Of a DNA stretch of 64,000 nucleotides, positions 61,209 through 64,000 are shown in pieces. Location of the stretch: the NCBI GenBank assembly GCA_905221605.1, contig CAJNDS010002263.1:419501-483500 (forward strand), given 5' to 3'. Position 1 is the stretch's first letter. Each line of letters opens with the position of its first letter. This DNA comes from Symbiodinium natans. Taxonomy: Eukaryota; Sar; Dinophyceae; Suessiales; Symbiodiniaceae. The translations under genes were made by a program, and so were the position numbers. Below the pieces are notes generated by a model, which made no database searches, was not told the origin of the DNA, and worked only from the letters and a program-made list of their open reading frames with translations.

Positions 61209-62818
61209 CCCTCGCAAACCTGAGCTCGAAGTGCGGGCCCGTTGTTCCGTGCTGGTTGCCGAGAGCAACTGTGGCAAATCACCGTTCTACCGGCAGTGCG
61301 TTGATGCTTTGTTCGTGTCCCACGGAGCAAAAAGAGCTTGGTACAGGTACTTTCCGCGCAGTTCATGTTTCCCGGGCCCGGCAATGACAAGACGTTTTTC
61401 TCCAACAGAGTACACATAGTGACTTTGCCAGGCGTATGAAGGCAACGAACGAGCATTTTGCGTGGATTTCGGAGGAGGAGTGGAGTGCTGTGGATTTGAC
61501 CTGGGCGCGAGGCAAGGGCAGGGCAGCGCCAAACGAGCGCAAAGTCCAACAACACTGCTGCCTGCAAAACACCCAAAATGGCCAGTCCTACGGCCCCATC
61601 AGTGTAAATGCAGAGCAATTCTTCGTGCCGACAACCAGCTAAAGTCGTGCACGACTACTACTCGGGTCAGGCATTCCTGAGGGATGGCCCCCTTGGTGGC
61701 ATGGGTTGGGAGTGCTGCTTGAGCAGGCACTGTTGCACGCACGCGCCCATTACGATTGCCGGCAGCAGCTGCGAGAGGGTGATGCCGAACATGTGTCTCA
61801 GCTCGCAACAGCTCCCCTGTCGGATGGCGGGGCATTTTCTGCTGGCGCTGGAGCATGTCAAATGCAATGCAATTGCCCGGCTAGGAAAGAGCTGGGCCCC
61901 GCACGCTGGATGACGCCGTTCCCACAGGAGGATGCCGCGCCGCAAAGCAAACGGCAGAACGCGTGTCAGGGCGTTGTCTGTCTGTTGATGATGAAGCGCT
62001 CTGCATTCTCTTGCAGCGTTGCCAAGAACAGGAGCACATATCGGTCACGAAGGTGAACGCGGAGTTGCCAGCCCGTTTTGGGTTCCGCTCCAACCAAGTT
62101 GCCATGCCCGTCTCTTCGATCTGGCACAACGCTACGGCGCCGGCGTCAAGGAAGGCGCCCTGCGAACCGGAGACGCACAGCGTCGCGAAAATCGTCACAG
62201 CCAATTGAAGCTTCGGTTAAGAATGACTCCATGCCGGAAGAGTGGCGCACGCACCTCAATCTGCCCCTCCGGCACGTGCAGCCACATCCCTTGCCCGCAA
62301 TGACACCGCTACCGCGCATGAGAGGTGGTGGTGGTCTTAGCTGCACGCGTTGCAAAAGCACGCGCAGCCGCCGCTGTCCCCCTGTCAGGCTGTGCCTGCG
62401 TGTGTCTCGCAGTGCGCGCCCATGCTTCAACTTCCTAACACGCGCGGAGCCGGCAAGCAAGGCCTGCAGCAAGGCAGCAAGAGGCGGGACCTCTTCTGCC
62501 AAAAAAGGCAGAAGAGAACAGGCGCACGCGCTGCCTCGTCCGGAGCTGAAGCGCATCAGGAGCTCCAGAGCGCAACCGCAGGCAGCGAAGTCGAAGGCGA
62601 AGCGCGAGTCCATACAGTTGTGTGAGCCTTTGCCTGCCGGTAAGGGTCCTCACGCAGCCCTGCATGTGCAGCAGTTGTTGAACAAGGCGTTGGAAGGCCG
62701 GCAGCTTCATGGAGAGGCGTTCACAGTTCGTGCCACAGCAACAAAGCGCAAGAAGGTGACAACCTTGGCACTGCACTGCAACAACTGCGACACTTCGAGA
62801 GGGCGCGCCGTCGTTTAA
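61209..62818 (+). pseudogene. Decayed P-loop-like protein gene, possibly mobile-element derived
   Basis: Successive protein-like pieces lie on one strand in changing frames. They include SVLVAESNCGKSPFYRQCVD (a Walker-A-like GKS with Ala in place of the first Gly), KATNEHFAWISEEEWSAVDL, NTQNGQSYGPISVNAEQFFV, KVVHDYYSGQAFLRDGPLGG, HISVTKVNAELPARFGFRSN (continued in another frame as RLFDLAQRYGAGVKEGALRT), and a last frame to 62818 with CEPLPAGKGPHAALHVQQLL and a LHCNNC motif. Order and spacing suggest one large ATPase-like protein with a C-terminal Cys motif. At least three frame changes without clear splice sites argue for decay. The nearest known type I can suggest is the DUF3987-like P-loop proteins of mobile elements; this is not certain. 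Confidence 0.4.
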
Positions 62819-63656
62819 CAGGCTCCTTTCTGCCACAGAGATCCAAGGTGACGTGCGTGGGCGTCCAAAGTGACAGAAGAGCAGAGGCGCACGCGAGGTC
62901 GTGCACACGCGGCCTGGGTTAGTCTGCGCGGAAGCGTTGCAGTATCGGTCTCAGCCCAGGCGCAGGCCGATTTCCATAGATCGTAGAAGAGCATTTTGAA
63001 AACCAGCCGCTGGATGCGATCTCCGTATTAGGTGCCACAGCAGAAGCCACTCAAACGTGGGCTCGTGTGCCAAGTGTCTTGCAGCACTCATTGCGGTATT
63101 GATGGGAAAAATTGCGCTTGGCAAGGGCGCGCCAGAGAGGACCCCAAATCCACGTCAGATCTCCGGCGCCAAGCCGCCACACGCCGCCTGCCCAAATTGC
63201 GACAGCTCTATGGTTATGGCGCCCTGACCTGGAGAGAGCGAGGGTTTACCCGGCGACGACAGACCAAGTCAGCAGCCAGCATTGTGGAACAACTGACGCA
63301 GCTCGCAAGAGAAGAGGGGAACTGAACCCCGGCCCAAGTCCAAAACGTGTGACCTATTTGACATCCTTTCTCGGCCGCTGTCGGAGCAATGCAAAAGCGC
63401 CAGCGGCTGGCCCAAGTGAGACGCAGCCAAAGCTGCAGAATCAGACGACGTATGCACCCAGCGACTCCTGGAGGCTCGGTGCAACGCTTCCTTGGGGGGC
63501 GCTTTTCGTATGTCTCGGCAGGCGACATCCTCCGCCTCATGGCGACGGACTCCAACGCAGGCCATCAATGCAGAAATCTCTCGGAGGCTGGTTTGCGTTC
63601 CTTTGATCTGCCGGGCTCATCCTGCACGAGGTGCTGTCTCTATAAGTGCCGCAGCC
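62819..63656 (+). other. Coding-like remnants, unassigned
   Basis: Plus-strand frames of 97-164 codons overlap here with no consistent winner (for example QTKSAASIVEQLTQLAREEG near 63260). Probably a continuation of the decayed locus. Confidence 0.35.
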
Positions 63657-64000
63657 ATGGAATCTCAAGTTGTTCACGGGCGGCGCCTACGTGAAATGTG
63701 TGAGGGCTACGTCCTGCTCTCTCTTGGCCTGAACGTCAAGACTTGGTCTGCAGGAGAGGAGCGTACATTCGCTTTCCGCAGCAGCTACGTGCCACTATGC
63801 TTAATAAATTCGCTCTTGCCAAGTCTCACAACGAAGCCTACGTGCGCGCGACAGATGCCATGTTTCACGTGGCGAGGCGGTGCGGCTTGCCACTTGAGTC
63901 CAGCAATATCCTGCAATGGCGCGGGGATATGCACCGCGGCATCGAAAAGGCCCCATGCTGCCCGCCTCGCTGGGCGCAACCAGCCAGGGCCGAGCGGCGC
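63657..64000 (+). CDS. Partial unknown protein, runs off the window
   Basis: ATG at 63657 reads MESQVVHGRRLREMCEGYVL, then LSLGLNVKTWSAGEERTFAF. From about 63742 the better frame is a different one: FPQQLRATMLNKFALAKSHN, then EAYVRATDAMFHVARRCGLP and LESSNILQWRGDMHRGIEKA, open to the last base. Either an intron or a frameshift separates them. The latter frame is strongly protein-like. Family not recognised, 3' end not in the window. Confidence 0.42.
   Translation, partial: MESQVVHGRRLREMCEGYVLLSLGLNVKTWSAGEERTFAFRSSYVPLCLINSLLPSLTTKPTCARQMPCFTWRGGAACHLSPAISCNGAGICTAASKRPHAARLAGRNQPGPSG

Noticed and set aside
63318-63335. 2A-like peptide RGELNPGP
   Set aside because: Lacks the Asp of the DxExNPGP consensus and lies in a frame not supported by its surroundings.

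Overview
The window looks like nuclear DNA of a dinoflagellate. The case rests on a head-to-tail tandem gene array with short introns, a Ty1/copia element with a very large single polyprotein, sequences resembling relics of the dinoflagellate spliced leader beside intronless coding stretches, plant/alveolate-type TTTAGGG heptamers scattered through the interior, and nearly all recognisable coding on one strand. I cannot name the species. Layout: (1) 1-14739 and 24122-about 25500 hold five head-to-tail units of about 3.1-3.3 kb. Each carries one plus-strand gene with a split RNA-recognition motif of the Mei2-like type, and a long non-coding spacer with a conserved perfect palindrome. A four-exon model (ATG exon, long exon with RRM beta-1/RNP2, exon with RNP1, RRM tail exon) reads in phase 0 in all copies, although the fourth has lost its ATG. 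(2) 14740-24121 is an apparently intact, recent LTR retrotransposon inserted in the fifth unit: 379-bp LTRs with no difference seen by eye, GGAAT target duplication, a primer-binding site matching the anticodon arm of initiator tRNA-Met, a polypurine tract, and one open reading frame of about 2606 codons (Gag, protease, integrase, an oxygenase-like insert, reverse transcriptase, RNase H, membrane-anchored tail). (3) 25.5-61 kb is repeat-rich. Short coding islands, many 63-126 nt and several exactly 84 nt, lie between CCCTAAA-type repeats on their 5' side and TTTAGGG-type repeats on their 3' side, with AG acceptors and GT donors. I read this as one or more plus-strand genes whose introns have telomere-like inverted termini. 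Between them lie non-coding foldback elements, an approximately 2-kb element with 27-bp terminal inverted repeats, large G/C and A/T homopolymer tracts and an AT-rich block. (4) 43.7-44.7 kb carries a minus-strand unknown protein with a zinc-finger-like partner. (5) 52.4-54.3 kb is an intronless gene for a cysteine-containing protein made of about ten near-identical 54/56-residue repeats. (6) 59.3-59.9 kb looks like a retroposed pseudogene next to a spliced-leader relic. (7) 61.2-64 kb holds decayed coding sequence with a P-loop-like motif, and a partial reading frame running off the window end. The features do not form an operon. The common themes are tandem amplification, retroposition and repeat-driven intron structure. 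Exon boundaries outside the tandem array are my inference from splice dinucleotides and open frames.
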